From Candidatus Sodalis sp. SoCistrobi (GTDB taxonomy: Bacteria > Pseudomonadota > Gammaproteobacteria > Enterobacterales > Enterobacteriaceae), in the NCBI RefSeq assembly GCF_900143145.1, contig NZ_FRDB01000005.1, forward strand, positions 1 through 44,889: DNA of 44,889 bases, read 5' to 3'. Both the position numbers and the translations under genes were made by a program. This document shows, piece after piece, positions 20,163 through 35,182 of this stretch; within the stretch, counting starts at the first letter, position 1, and every line of letters starts with the position of its first letter. The notes below the pieces were generated by a model, which saw only the letters and a program-made list of their open reading frames with translations, was not told the DNA's origin and made no database searches.

Positions 20163-20185
20163 AATAACCCTGGGTTAGGGTTATT
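20163..20185 (+). promoter_or_regulatory. Perfect 9-bp hairpin in the sspA leader
   Basis: AATAACCCT (20163-20171), loop GGGTT, and AGGGTTATT (20177-20185) form a perfect stem ending 33 bp before the sspA ATG. There is no T-run, so it is not a standard terminator. It could act as an mRNA 5' structure or a protein-binding dyad. Function unknown. Confidence 0.5.
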
Positions 20186-20218
20186 CGCGGTATTTTCTCA
20201 ATAAACTTGGAGGTTTTC

Positions 20219-20860
20219 ATGGCTGTCGCTGCCAACAAACGTTCGGTGATGACGCTGTTTTCCGGCACGACCGACATTTTCAGCCATCAAGTGCGCATCG
20301 TGCTGGCGGAAAAAGGGGTGAGTGTCGAAATTGAGCAGGTTGAGATGGATAATCTGCCGCAGGACCTGATTGACCTTAACCCTTACCGCACCGTGCCGAC
20401 GCTGGTTGATCGCGAGCTGACGCTTTACGAATCCCGCATTATCATGGAATACCTGGATGAACGGTTTCCTCATCCGCCGCTGATGCCGGTTTATCCGGTG
20501 GCGCGTGGTACCAGCCGCCTGATGATGCACCGCATCGAGAACGATTGGTATACGCTGATGCGCAAAATCGAGCAAAGCAGCGGCGGCGAAGCGGACAACG
20601 CCCGCCGTCAGCTGCGCGAGGAACTGCTGGCGGTGGCGCCGGTGTTCAACGAAGCGCCGTTCTTCATGAGCGAAGAGTTCAGCCTGGTTGATTGCTACCT
20701 GGCGCCGCTGCTGTGGCGTTTACCGCAGCTGGGTATTGAACTGGCCGGCGTGGGCGCCAAGGAGCTGAAAGGGTATATGACGCGCGTATTTGAACGCGAT
20801 GCCTTCCTGGCCTCGCTGACCGAAGCCGAGCGCGAAATGCGCCTGCAGACGCGGGGGTAA
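20219..20860 (+). CDS. sspA: Stringent starvation protein A
   Basis: SspA is a GST-fold protein that binds RNA polymerase and affects stationary-phase and stress gene expression. The start MAVAANKRSVMTLFSG (20219) has GGAGG just upstream and gives 213 residues. The thioredoxin-like N-terminal domain and helical C-terminal domain (LVDCYLAPLLWRLPQLGIE) are conserved. It is followed 4 bp later by sspB. The frame is intact. Confidence 0.96.
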   Translation: MAVAANKRSVMTLFSGTTDIFSHQVRIVLAEKGVSVEIEQVEMDNLPQDLIDLNPYRTVPTLVDRELTLYESRIIMEYLDERFPHPPLMPVYPVARGTSRLMMHRIENDWYTLMRKIEQSSGGEADNARRQLREELLAVAPVFNEAPFFMSEEFSLVDCYLAPLLWRLPQLGIELAGVGAKELKGYMTRVFERDAFLASLTEAEREMRLQTRG

Positions 20861-20864
20861 TGGG

Positions 20865-21365
20865 ATGGAGGTGACTCAGCTCTCGCCGCGCCGACCTTAT
20901 CTGTTGCGGGCTTTTTACGAATGGCTGCTTGATAATCAGCTGACGCCGCATCTGGTGGTGGATGTCACCGTGGATGGCGTGATGGTGCCGATGGAATTTG
21001 CCCGCGACGGGCAAATCGTGCTGAATATTGCGCCGCGCGCCGTAGCAAATCTGGCGCTGGGCAACGACGACGTGCAGTTCAATGCCCGCTTTGGCGGTGT
21101 ACCGCGGCAGGTAGTCGTGCCGATGGCGGCCGTGTTGGCTATTTACGCGCGCGAAAACGGCGCCGGCACCATGTTCGAGCCCGAAGTGGCCTACGAGCAG
21201 CTGGCCGTGGCGGACGACGACAGCGCTAGAGAACCGGCGCCGGAAACCGTCATGTCGGTGATCGATGGCGACCGGCCGGATAATGCACAGGCTGACGACC
21301 CCGAGGACGAGCCGCCCACGCCGCCGCGCGGCGGTGGCCGGCCATCATTGCGCGTGGTGAAGTAA
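20865..21365 (+). CDS. sspB: ClpXP protease specificity-enhancing factor SspB
   Basis: SspB tethers ssrA-tagged proteins to ClpXP. Its 166 residues comprise a conserved N-terminal substrate-binding domain (RPYLLRAFYEWLLDNQLTPH), an acidic flexible linker and the C-terminal ClpX-binding tail RPSLRVVK, all present. It forms an operon with sspA. A 73-bp tandem repeat begins at the base after its stop codon. Confidence 0.95.
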   Translation: MEVTQLSPRRPYLLRAFYEWLLDNQLTPHLVVDVTVDGVMVPMEFARDGQIVLNIAPRAVANLALGNDDVQFNARFGGVPRQVVVPMAAVLAIYARENGAGTMFEPEVAYEQLAVADDDSAREPAPETVMSVIDGDRPDNAQADDPEDEPPTPPRGGGRPSLRVVK

Positions 21366-21544
21366 GCACCCGCGGCGCCGGGGCGTTTTCGCCGCAGTCG
21401 AAACGCTAGCTGAGCTTTACCACAGATATTTGAAAGCCGAACCCGCAGTTCCGGGGCGTTTTCGCGGCAGCCGAAACGCTGCCCGAGCTCTACCCTAGAC
21501 ATTAAAAAGCCGCACCCGGCATCGCCGGGGCGGCTTTTTTTTCG
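21366..21544 (+). repeat. 73-bp tandem repeat downstream of sspB, ending in a terminator
   Basis: Copies begin at 21366, 21439 and 21512 (partial), an exact 73-bp period. Shared blocks include CCGGGGCGTTTTCG and CGAAACGCT, then GAGCT and TTTACC or CTACC. The third, partial copy is the terminator between convergent sspB and gltD. The duplicated block starts directly after the sspB stop codon (21363-21365). Confidence 0.85.
21503..21542. terminator. Bidirectional terminator between sspB and gltD
   Basis: AAAAAGCCG (21505 region) and CCCGGC pair with GCCGGG and CGGCTTTTT around an ATC loop. A-rich and T-rich flanks on both sides allow termination of both sspB (plus) and gltD (minus). Confidence 0.85.
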
Positions 21545-21565
21545 ACTCAACCTAGAGAAGTGCGT

Positions 21566-27455
<5,890 letters not shown>

Positions 27456-28145
27456 ATCGTGAACCTCCCCAGGCTCCAGCTAACTCACACAACCTGCTGC
27501 GAGGAGGCGAATCGGTATGGAACGGCAGCGGATGGCAGGATGAAACCATCTCTGCGCTCTGCTGTGCCGCTCTCACTCAATACCTCTCGTGGCGGTCAGA
27601 CACTGATAAACGACTAGTATTAAGAAGGAGTCTTCAATAACTGCATAAATATGACGAGTCGTTGCCCCGTCAGGATTTCTTCCAGCGGCCTTCCAAATTA
27701 ACGATAATCACCACGCAGGTCAAATATCCATGTAAAGGGCGGTGATAAGGGAAATTTATGGATTAACTATTTGATAAATAATAATAAATAGTGCTTTTTA
27801 CTCCCTTTGCAGGGGGGTGAAGGGGGGGGAGTGATGCAATGTCTCACTATAGTGCAGCGTCGTCATCTCTGCACCATGCTAGTGCTCGGTGTTTTTTTAG
27901 CATGATATTCTGCTATACGAATTTTTTCCGATGCATGACACTGTATTACAGGATTAGTGCGCTTTTGAATGAATCATAGGGGTGGAATAAGAATTATTAA
28001 TCCAGGGTAAAATGATTTAATTATCGATTTCAATGCATAATTATGCCGATATTGTGAGTCCGGCAGGGTAATTGATCCCGGTCAGCCTTTGGCGGTGGGA
28101 AAAAGCGTAAGCTGCGGGGCGATAAAAACACCGGATCCCTAGACT
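27456..28145. other. 690-bp divergent regulatory region between gltB and yhcC
   Basis: No convincing gene is present. The region is AT-rich compared with its neighbours and must hold the promoters of gltBD (minus) and yhcC (plus). TGCACCATGCTAGTGCT at 27870-27886 resembles the 17-bp NtrC-binding dyad (TGCACYA-N3-TGGTGCA), and TAGTGCA at 27850-27856 repeats one half-site. Two adjacent G-runs of 6 and 8 bases lie at 27812-27829. E. coli gltBD is controlled by Lrp, IHF, Crp and ArgR, but I could not place those sites by eye with confidence. Confidence 0.5.
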
Positions 28146-29087
28146 ATGCAGTTACACCAATTAGTCAATATGTTTGGCAACGATCTTCAACGTCGCTACG
28201 GCGAGAAGATCCATAAACTCAGCCTGCACGGCGGGTTTAGCTGCCCTAACCGCGACGGCACGCGGGGACGCGGGGGCTGTACATTTTGCAATGTCGCGGC
28301 GTTTAGCGATCCTGCGCGGCAGGATTATCCTGTGGCCGAACAGCTTGCCGGCCAGAGGGCGGGCGTAGATCGCGCCAAACGCTATCTGGCTTACTTCCAG
28401 GCCTATACCAGTACTTATGCAGAAGTGCAGGTGTTGGACCGTCTGTATCGACAGGCGCTAGGCCAGACCCAAATTGCCGGCTTATGCGTCGGGACCCGAC
28501 CGGACTGCGTGCCCGCCTCAGTGCTGGATCTTCTGGCCGGTTACCGCGATAGAGGGTATGAAATTTGGCTGGAGCTGGGACTACAGAGCGCACAGGATAA
28601 AACCCTGCGGCGCATCAACCGTGGCCATGATTATGCCTGTTACCAACGCACCGTCGCGCAGGCGCAGGCGCGCGGGCTGAAAGTCTGCACGCACCTTATT
28701 GTCGGTTTGCCCGGCGAAGACGCGACGGCGTGCCTCGACACCCTTAACAAGGTGGTGGCGGAGGGCGTGACGGGCCTGAAATTGCATCCGCTACATATTG
28801 TTGATGGCAGCATACTTGCGCGCGCATGGCGGGCGGGCAGGCTGACGACGCTGACGCTGGATGCCTATGCCGCCATCGCCGGCGAAATGATCCGCCATAC
28901 GCCGCCCGACATCATTTTTCATCGGGTGTCCGCCAATGCCCGCCGTCCCGTGCTGCTTGCGCCACAGTGGTGCGAGAACCGATGGCATGGCATGCTGGCC
29001 GTCTACCACTACCTGCAGCAACGGGGACCGCAGGGGAGCGCCCTCGGCAGACCCTGGCGGCTCCCGGTTGCCGAAGACCATGCGTGA
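28146..29087 (+). CDS. yhcC: Radical SAM protein YhcC (TIGR01212 family)
   Basis: A 313-residue radical SAM protein, about 309 in E. coli. The cluster cysteines are Cys33, Cys45 and Cys48 in CPNRDGTRGRGGCTFC. The SAM-barrel motifs GTRPDCVP, ELGLQSAQDKTL and HLIVGLPGED are present. The substrate is not established for the family. It is divergent from gltB and upstream of arcB, as in E. coli. The C-terminus is slightly longer than in E. coli. No lesion is seen. Confidence 0.93.
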   Translation: MQLHQLVNMFGNDLQRRYGEKIHKLSLHGGFSCPNRDGTRGRGGCTFCNVAAFSDPARQDYPVAEQLAGQRAGVDRAKRYLAYFQAYTSTYAEVQVLDRLYRQALGQTQIAGLCVGTRPDCVPASVLDLLAGYRDRGYEIWLELGLQSAQDKTLRRINRGHDYACYQRTVAQAQARGLKVCTHLIVGLPGEDATACLDTLNKVVAEGVTGLKLHPLHIVDGSILARAWRAGRLTTLTLDAYAAIAGEMIRHTPPDIIFHRVSANARRPVLLAPQWCENRWHGMLAVYHYLQQRGPQGSALGRPWRLPVAEDHA

Positions 29088-29606
29088 TCTCTTGCTATTA
29101 CTCATGCAGATTCTGTTGAGCACCCATGAGCCGCTCGTACGGCTGCTTTGCCGCCTGTGCCGCGCGCTGCTGCCGGCGCCGCGTCATGCACAGACGCCGC
29201 GCCAATACTTGCGCCCTATCATGGGTTAATACCCCGTCAGTAGCATGCGCCCGGCCTGAGCCGGCACCGCGCCGATAGCTTGCGTCCGGCCTCAGCCAAC
29301 ACTGCGCCGCTAGCTTGCGCCCGGCCTCAGCCAACACTACGCCGATAGCTTGCACCCGGCCTGAGCCGGCACCGCGCCGATAGCTTGTGCCCGGCCTCAG
29401 CAATCACCGCGTCGATAGCTTGCGCCATAGTCCAGGCAGACGCTGCGCCCGGGTCCGGCATCCAGGCATCACCGGCCTTGCCGCAGCCCCACGTACGCTT
29501 TCGCCGCCACGGGCGGTTGCGCCAACGACGGCAGCGGCGCACACGGACTGGTTCAGTGGGAAATATTTACGGTATGATTCAACTATTGTCCTTAAAGGAA
29601 TCTCTC
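29088..29606 (+). other. 519-bp yhcC-arcB spacer with tandem array
   Basis: The spacer contains a 35-bp tandem array (listed separately) and no convincing gene. A 49-codon frame at 29080-29229 overlaps the yhcC stop but has no supporting feature. The arcB promoter should lie in 29430-29590; I cannot place -35/-10 hexamers with confidence. A ribosome-binding site AAAGGA at 29594-29599 precedes arcB. Confidence 0.5.
29241..29427 (+). repeat. 35-bp tandem array between yhcC and arcB
   Basis: Units start at 29241, 29276, 29311, 29346, 29381 and 29416 (partial), an exact 35-bp period. A unit reads TAGCTTGCGCCCGGCCTCAG then a variable CCAACACTGCGCCGA or CCGGCACCGCGCCGA block; both variants occur more than once. 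The sequence is unrelated to the other arrays, but period and composition are similar. Confidence 0.94.
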
Positions 29607-31954
29607 ATGAAGCAAATTCGCCTGCTGGCCCAATACTACGTCGATCTGATGGTGAAGCTCGGTCTGGTGCGCTTCTCCCTGCTGCTGGCCTCGGCGCTGG
29701 TGGTGCTGGCGATGATCGTGCAGATGGCGGTCACCATGGTGCTCAGGGGCGAGGTGGAGAATATCGATGTGGTGCGCTCAATCTTCTTTGGCCTGTTAAT
29801 CACCCCGTGGGCGGTCTATTTCCTGTCGGTGGTGGTGGAGCAGCTTGAGACGTCACGCCAGCGGCTGTCGCGCCTGGTGGATAAACTGCAGGAGATGCGT
29901 AACCGCGATTTACAGCTCAACGCCCAATTGCAAAATAACATCGCCCAGCTCAATCAGGAGATGGCAGATCGTGAAAATGCCGAAGAGGCGCGGCGCCGGG
30001 CAATGGAAAAGTTGACCGAAGAAATGGCGCGGCGCGAACAGGCGCAAATTGAGCTTGAACAACAATCATCGCTGCTGCGCTCTTTCCTCGATGCATCGCC
30101 GGACCTGGTGTACTACCGTAATGAAAACAAAGAGTTCTCCGGCTGTAACCGCGCCACGGAGCTGCTGACCGGCAAAAGTGAAAAACAGCTGGTGGGGTTG
30201 ACGCCGCGCGATGTTTATTCCCCGGATATTGCCGAAAAGGTGATCGAAACCGATGAAAAGGTGTTTCGCCATAATGTCTCGCTCACCTATGAGCAATGGC
30301 TGGAATACCCCGACGGTCGCAAAGCCTGTTTTGAGCTGCGTAAAGTGCCGTTTTACGATCGCATCGGCAAGCGCCACGGCCTAATGGGCTTTGGTCGCGA
30401 TATTACCGAGCGTAAGCGCTATCAGGACGCGTTGGAAAGCGCCAGCAGGGAGAAAACCACCTTTATCTCAACCATCAGCCACGAGCTGCGTACGCCGCTT
30501 AACGGCATCGTGGGTTTAAGCCGTATTTTGCTGGATAGCCGATTGACGCAAGAGCAACACAACTATCTGAAAACCATTCATGTCAGCGCGGTGACCCTGG
30601 GCTATATCTTCAACGACATTATCGAAATGGATAAGCTGGAGCGCCGTAAGGTGCGACTGGATAATCAGCCGTTGGATTTCACCGACTTCCTGATGGATCT
30701 GGAAAACCTGTCCGGCCTGCTGGTGCAACCGAAGGGGCTGAAACTGGTGATGGCGCCGCGCCAGCCGCTACCCCGCAGTATCATCGCCGACGGCACCCGC
30801 CTGCGGCAAATCTTGTGGAACCTTATCGGCAATGCCGTGAAATTCACCCGCCAGGGCGAGATTGTGATTCGTATCTGGCGTGAACAGCCGGACCGTTTAT
30901 GTTTTGACGTACAGGATTCCGGTATCGGTATTCCCGAAGAGGAGCAAGAGAAAATCTTCGCCATGTACTATCAGGTGAAAGGGCAGCACGGCGGTAAGCC
31001 GGCGACCGGTACCGGGATCGGACTGGCGGTATCCAAGCGGCTGGCGCAGGCCATGGGGGGCGATATCACCGTCAGCAGCCTTCCCGGCCAAGGCTCCTGC
31101 TTCTCGTTATCAATTGTGGCGCCGGAAGTGGCGCACGAGCCGGAACAGACCGAGGACGAGGAAGAGATGCCGCTGCCGGCGCTGAACGTGTTGCTGGTGG
31201 AAGATATTGAACTTAACGTGCTGGTGGCCCGTTCCGTGTTGGAAAAACTCGGCAGCAGCGTGGAGGTCGCGATGACCGGTAAGGACGCGCTGGCGATGTT
31301 CGACCCCGACGAGTTTGACCTGGTGCTGCTGGATATCCAATTGCCGGATATGACCGGCCTGGATATCGCCAGCGAACTGAAAATCCGCTATCAGGGACGG
31401 CAGATGCCGCCGCTGATTGCCCTAACCGCCAATGTAATGTATTGAAGGATAAGCGGGAATATCTGGCGGCCGGCATGGACGATGTGCTGAGTAAACCCCT
31501 GGAGGTCGCGGCGCTCACCCACGTGATAAAGACGTTCTGGGATCATGCCGACAGCGTCGGCGCCGAGGCGCCAACAGTGCAATCCGCAGTGGACAAAAGC
31601 CGGCAGGTATTGGACACCGCCATGCTGGAGCAGTACATGGAACTGGTGGGGCCGTCGTTGATTCATCAAAGCCTGGCGATGTTTGAAAAAATGATGCCCG
31701 GCTATCTGGCGATCCTTGACTCCAACATGACCGCCCGCGATCGGCAGGGCATTGCGGAGGAGGGGCATAAGATCAAGGGCGCGGCAGGTTCGGTGGGCTT
31801 ACGCCATTTGCAGCAGTTGGCGCAGCAGATCCAAAGCCCCGAGTTGCCGGCCTGGTGGGATAACGTCCAGGAGTGGATTGATGAGTTGAAGCAGGAATGG
31901 CGTCATGATGTGCAAACGTTGCGTGATTGGGTTCAGCAGGTAGAAAAAAAATGA
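29607..31954 (+). pseudogene. arcB: arcB, aerobic respiration sensor kinase, split by a 5-bp duplication
   Basis: ArcB is a tripartite hybrid kinase that phosphorylates ArcA under anaerobiosis. The start MKQIRLLAQYYVDL (29607) has a good ribosome-binding site. Two membrane helices, redox cysteines Cys180 and Cys241, a PAS domain, His292 (ISHELRTPLNG), the ATPase domain and receiver Asp576 (LLDIQLP) are in the first frame. At 31431-31440 AATGT is duplicated, giving a stop at 31443-31445. Removing 5 bp restores 780 residues (778 in E. coli), including receiver Lys628 (SKPL) and HPt His719 (EEGHKIKGAAGS). As read, the receiver is incomplete and the HPt domain is detached. Confidence 0.9.
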
Positions 31955-31974
31955 CCCCGACTTATGCCGGGGTG
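31953..31974 (+). terminator. Hairpin just after arcB
   Basis: ACCCCG and CGGGGT pair around a short loop, starting at the arcB stop codon. There is no T-run, so it is a weak or Rho-dependent terminator candidate. Confidence 0.3.
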
Positions 31975-32186
31975 CGCGAAGATTGCGCCAACACCAGGGA
32001 AACTGACTCCCGCCGCTATTGCTTAACGGCGGTTGAGGGACGGGGAAAAGACGTCACCAGCATTCATGAATAAACCATAGCAAAACAACAGAATAATGTT
32101 ACAAGATCCATTAAAATTTGGGATGTAATACAGATTTTGTCAATGGAAATAACAAGTTCACCTACCAAACAGAAGGAATGTAGCCA

Positions 32187-32840
32187 ATGAAACGGATCGG
32201 TATCGTGTTGAGCGGCTGCGGCGTCAATGACGGCAGTGAAATACAAGAGGCGGTGCTGACGCTGCTGGCCATCGATCGCGCGGGGGCCGATGCGGTCTGT
32301 TTTGCGCCCGATAAACCGCAGTTGCAGGTGGTCAACCATTTAAGCGGCGAGCAGACCGATGAACGGCGCAATGTGCTGGTGGAGGCGGCGCGGATCGCGC
32401 GCGGCCAAATCCAGCCGTTGTCGGCCGCCAACGCCGACGATCTCGATGGGCTGATCGTCCCCGGCGGCTATGGTGTGGCAAAAAATCTCAGCAATCTAGC
32501 GCAAACGGGCGCCGATTGTGAGGTTGATGCCGAGCTGGCGCGACTGGTGCAGGCCCTGCATCTGCAGCGTAAACCCCTGGGTTTTATCTGTATCGCGCCG
32601 GCGCTATTGCCTAAAATACTTGCTGTGCCGTTACGGTTAACGCTGGGCACCGATGTCGACGCCGCCGAGATGGTGGACGCCATGGGGGCCATCCATGTCA
32701 CTTGCCCGGTGGACGACATCGTTATCGATGGCGATAACAACATCATCACGACGCCGGCCTATATGCAGGAAACCTCCATCGCCGAGGTGGCTAAAGGGAT
32801 TGATAAGCTGGTGGCGCGCGTGCTGGAATATATTCCATGA
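32187..32840 (+). CDS. elbB: DJ-1/PfpI-fold glyoxalase ElbB
   Basis: A 217-residue class-I glutamine-amidotransferase-like protein of the DJ-1 superfamily; E. coli ElbB has weak glyoxalase activity. The nucleophile-elbow cysteine is Cys135 in [11 protein letters not shown], and [13 protein letters not shown] and [11 protein letters not shown] are conserved. The ribosome-binding site AGAAGGA lies upstream. Its end overlaps the mtgA start by 4 bp (ATGA), so the two are coupled. Confidence 0.94.
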   Translation: MKRIGIVLSGCGVNDGSEIQEAVLTLLAIDRAGADAVCFAPDKPQLQVVNHLSGEQTDERRNVLVEAARIARGQIQPLSAANADDLDGLIVPGGYGVAKNLSNLAQTGADCEVDAELARLVQALHLQRKPLGFICIAPALLPKILAVPLRLTLGTDVDAAEMVDAMGAIHVTCPVDDIVIDGDNNIITTPAYMQETSIAEVAKGIDKLVARVLEYIP

Positions 32841-33568
32841 AGCGTCGCAGCGGCGATCCGTTCCTGCTGCGGCGCCTCTGGCGCTGGCTGTTGAGAGGCT
32901 GCCTGGCCCTGGTGGCGCTGTGGCTGCTGGCGATAGTGCTGTTTGCTTTTGTACCGGTGCCGTTCACCGCCGTCATGGCGGAGCGGCAGATAGACCACTG
33001 GCTGCGAGGCGATTTTCACTATGTCGCCCACTCGCGCTGGGTGCCGATGCGGGCGATTGCGCCGCCGATGGCGCTAGCGGTGATGGCGGCCGAAGATCAG
33101 AAATTCTCCCGCCACTGGGGATTTGATATCACCGCTATCCGCGATGCGCTCAATCACAATGCCCGCAGCCGGCATATCCGTGGTGCGTCCACCCTGTCAC
33201 AGCAGACGGCGAAGAATCTGCTGCTGTGGGACGGGCGCAGCTGGCTGCGTAAAGGGCTGGAAACCGGACTGACGCTCGGGCTTGAGGGGGTATGGACCAA
33301 GCGGCGCATACTGACCGTGTATTTGAATATCGCGGAATTCGGCGAGGGAATTTTTGGCGTCGAAGCGGCGGCGCAGCGGTTTTTTCTTAAACCTGCCAGC
33401 CGGCTGACCGCCGAAGAGGCGGCCCTGCTGGCGGCGGTGCTGCCCAACCCGCTGAGTATGCGCGCCGACGCGCCCAGCGCCTATGTCCGCCAGCGGCAGC
33501 GCTGGATCCTGCGCCAGATGCGGCAAATGGGCGGCGATGCCTATCTGGCGCAGGCGGGCCTGCGCTAA
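32837..33568 (+). CDS. mtgA: Monofunctional biosynthetic peptidoglycan transglycosylase MtgA
   Basis: MtgA polymerises lipid II into glycan strands. The 243 residues comprise one N-terminal membrane anchor (about 19-40) and a GT51 domain with catalytic Glu86 in [27 protein letters not shown] and [14 protein letters not shown]. It is coupled to elbB. It ends 7 bp from the convergent dolP. No lesion is seen. Confidence 0.95.
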   Translation: MKRRSGDPFLLRRLWRWLLRGCLALVALWLLAIVLFAFVPVPFTAVMAERQIDHWLRGDFHYVAHSRWVPMRAIAPPMALAVMAAEDQKFSRHWGFDITAIRDALNHNARSRHIRGASTLSQQTAKNLLLWDGRSWLRKGLETGLTLGLEGVWTKRRILTVYLNIAEFGEGIFGVEAAAQRFFLKPASRLTAEEAALLAAVLPNPLSMRADAPSAYVRQRQRWILRQMRQMGGDAYLAQAGLR

Positions 33569-33575
33569 ACCCTGG

Positions 33576-34151
33576 TTACTGCAAGTAGGTAAAGGCGGTG
33601 GTGACGTGTTTCACGCCGTTTACCTTACTGGCGACTTCGGCCGCGGCTTTGCCTTCGGCGTTGGTCACAAGCCCCAGCAGGAAGACTTCGCCGTTCTCGG
33701 TGGTCACCTTCACGTTGGACGATTTGACCGCGTCGCTGGCCAGCAGCTGCGAACGGATCTTGGTGGTGATCCAGGTATCCATGGACGCGCGTCCCAGCGA
33801 CACCGGTTGCCCCTGGCGAATCTCGTTATACACCTCGGTGGCGCCGTCGACCCCCACCGCAATCTGCTTGGCACGCTCGGCAAGCTCGGGGGTCGGTGCC
33901 TGGCCGGTCAGCAGGACTTTGCCTTGATAAGCCGTATTGACAATGCGCGCGTCTTTCTTCAGCTGCTGATCTTTGGCCAGCGCGTTGGCGACCCGCGCCT
34001 CAAGGGTGCCGTCATCGACCTGCGTGCCGACGGTGCGGGGATCGGTGGCGGTTTTGGTGGCGACCGCGGCGGTGCCAACCACCACCGCGCCGACGCATCC
34101 TTGCAGCATCAGGGCGGTGCACAGCAATACTAATGGCGTATGTACCTTCAT
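33576..34151 (-). CDS. dolP: Outer-membrane BON-domain lipoprotein DolP (YraP)
   Basis: DolP is an outer-membrane lipoprotein that supports envelope integrity and BamA function. The 191 residues begin with a lipoprotein signal and lipobox LQGC (Cys19), followed by two BON domains (about 47-115 and 125-191) and the conserved C-terminus VTTAFTYLQ. It follows diaA by 9 bp in the usual lpoA-yraN-diaA-dolP order. The gene is intact. Confidence 0.95.
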   Translation of the reverse strand: MKVHTPLVLLCTALMLQGCVGAVVVGTAAVATKTATDPRTVGTQVDDGTLEARVANALAKDQQLKKDARIVNTAYQGKVLLTGQAPTPELAERAKQIAVGVDGATEVYNEIRQGQPVSLGRASMDTWITTKIRSQLLASDAVKSSNVKVTTENGEVFLLGLVTNAEGKAAAEVASKVNGVKHVTTAFTYLQ

Positions 34152-34160
34152 CTGGGCTCC

Positions 34161-34751
34161 TTAATCGTCCAGGTGGGGAAACAACTTATTATCTATCAAA
34201 TCACATAAACAGTTCACGGTGAGCATATGCATCTCCTGGATCCGCGCGCTGCGATGGGATGGGATGCGAATTTCAACGTCCTGTTGACCCAGAAGGCCAG
34301 CCAATTCGCCGCCGTCGTAGCCCGTCAGGGCAACAATTTTCATGTCCCGCGTCACGGCCGCCTCGACGGCTTTCACGATATCACGGCTGTTGCCGCGGGT
34401 GGAGATCGCCAGCAGAATATCGCCGACCTGTCCGAGCGCGCGCACCTGCTTGGCATAGATTTCGTCATGCTGGCGATCGTTGGCGATGGCGGTCAAGACG
34501 ACGGTATCCGCATTCAGCGCCATTGCCGGCAGGCTCGGGCGCTCGGCTTCATAGCGATTCAGCATGCAGGCGGCGAAGTGCTGCGCGTTGGCGGCGGAGG
34601 TGCCGTTGCCGCAGCATAAGATTTTTTTATCGTCGAGCAGCGCCTGCGCCAGCACGTTGGCGGCATGGGCGATGGCGTCCGGCAGGGCCTCCGCCGCCGC
34701 AATCTGAGTTTGAATACTCTCGGTAAAACAGCCTTTTATTCTTTCCAGCAC
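34161..34751 (-). CDS. diaA: DnaA initiator-associating protein DiaA
   Basis: DiaA binds DnaA and promotes its assembly at oriC for timely replication initiation. A GTG at 34749-34751 is chosen because [12 protein letters not shown] matches the family start and gives 196 residues; the longer frame would need a TTG. The SIS-domain motifs [13 protein letters not shown] and [11 protein letters not shown] are intact. Confidence 0.93.
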   Translation of the reverse strand: MLERIKGCFTESIQTQIAAAEALPDAIAHAANVLAQALLDDKKILCCGNGTSAANAQHFAACMLNRYEAERPSLPAMALNADTVVLTAIANDRQHDEIYAKQVRALGQVGDILLAISTRGNSRDIVKAVEAAVTRDMKIVALTGYDGGELAGLLGQQDVEIRIPSHRSARIQEMHMLTVNCLCDLIDNKLFPHLDD

Positions 34752-34789
34752 GTTTAACAACCTGATAAGTCACAGATGAATGGGCGTCA

Positions 34790-35182
34790 TTACGGTGCGC
34801 CGAAGGCGTCTTTCAGCCATTCTACCCGGCTTCCGGTAATGGCGATAATATCGAAACGACAAGCGGCGGTGTCGAAACTGGCGTCGCGCTGTGCCAGCCA
34901 GACCTGCGCGGCCCGCAGCAAACGGCGGCGCTTGCGCGGCGTTACGCTTTTGGCGGCGCTGCCATAGCTGTCGCTGCGACGGTAGCGCACTTCGACGAAC
35001 ACCCAGGTAAAGCGATCCCGCATGATCAAGTCAATCTCGCCGCCGCGGATATGCATATTGGCGGCGACAAAGCGCAGGCCGGCCTGCTCAAGGCGGCGGC
35101 GCGCGAATAGCTCCGCCTGCGCGCCACGTGAGCGGCCGCTTACTGCGCTGCTATGAGCTGGCCCCGCTGGTATTTCAGCCAT
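34790..35182 (-). CDS. yraN: UPF0102 family endonuclease-like protein YraN
   Basis: A 130-residue protein of the UPF0102 family with a restriction-endonuclease-like core: [10 protein letters not shown] followed by VFVEVRYR, the usual metal-binding Asp/Glu-X-Lys-type arrangement. Its cellular role is not established. The start MAEIPAG (35182) lies 43 bp inside the ancestral lpoA 3' end. That end is now untranslated because of an amber codon upstream, so coupling from lpoA may be lost. Confidence 0.88.
   Translation of the reverse strand: MAEIPAGPAHSSAVSGRSRGAQAELFARRRLEQAGLRFVAANMHIRGGEIDLIMRDRFTWVFVEVRYRRSDSYGSAAKSVTPRKRRRLLRAAQVWLAQRDASFDTAACRFDIIAITGSRVEWLKDAFGAP

Noticed and set aside
27835-27906. 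23-codon ORF with a hydrophobic end after the G-runs, upstream of yhcC
   Set aside because: The G-run could mimic a ribosome-binding site, but there is no other support; the regulatory dyads overlap it.
29080-29229. 49-codon hydrophobic ORF overlapping the yhcC stop (MRDLLLLLMQILL start)
   Set aside because: No ribosome-binding site, no recognised family and an Arg/Pro-rich C-terminus typical of spurious GC-rich frames.
32653-33126. 157-codon frame overlapping elbB and mtgA
   Set aside because: Alternative-frame shadow; both real genes are intact and coupled by an ATGA overlap.
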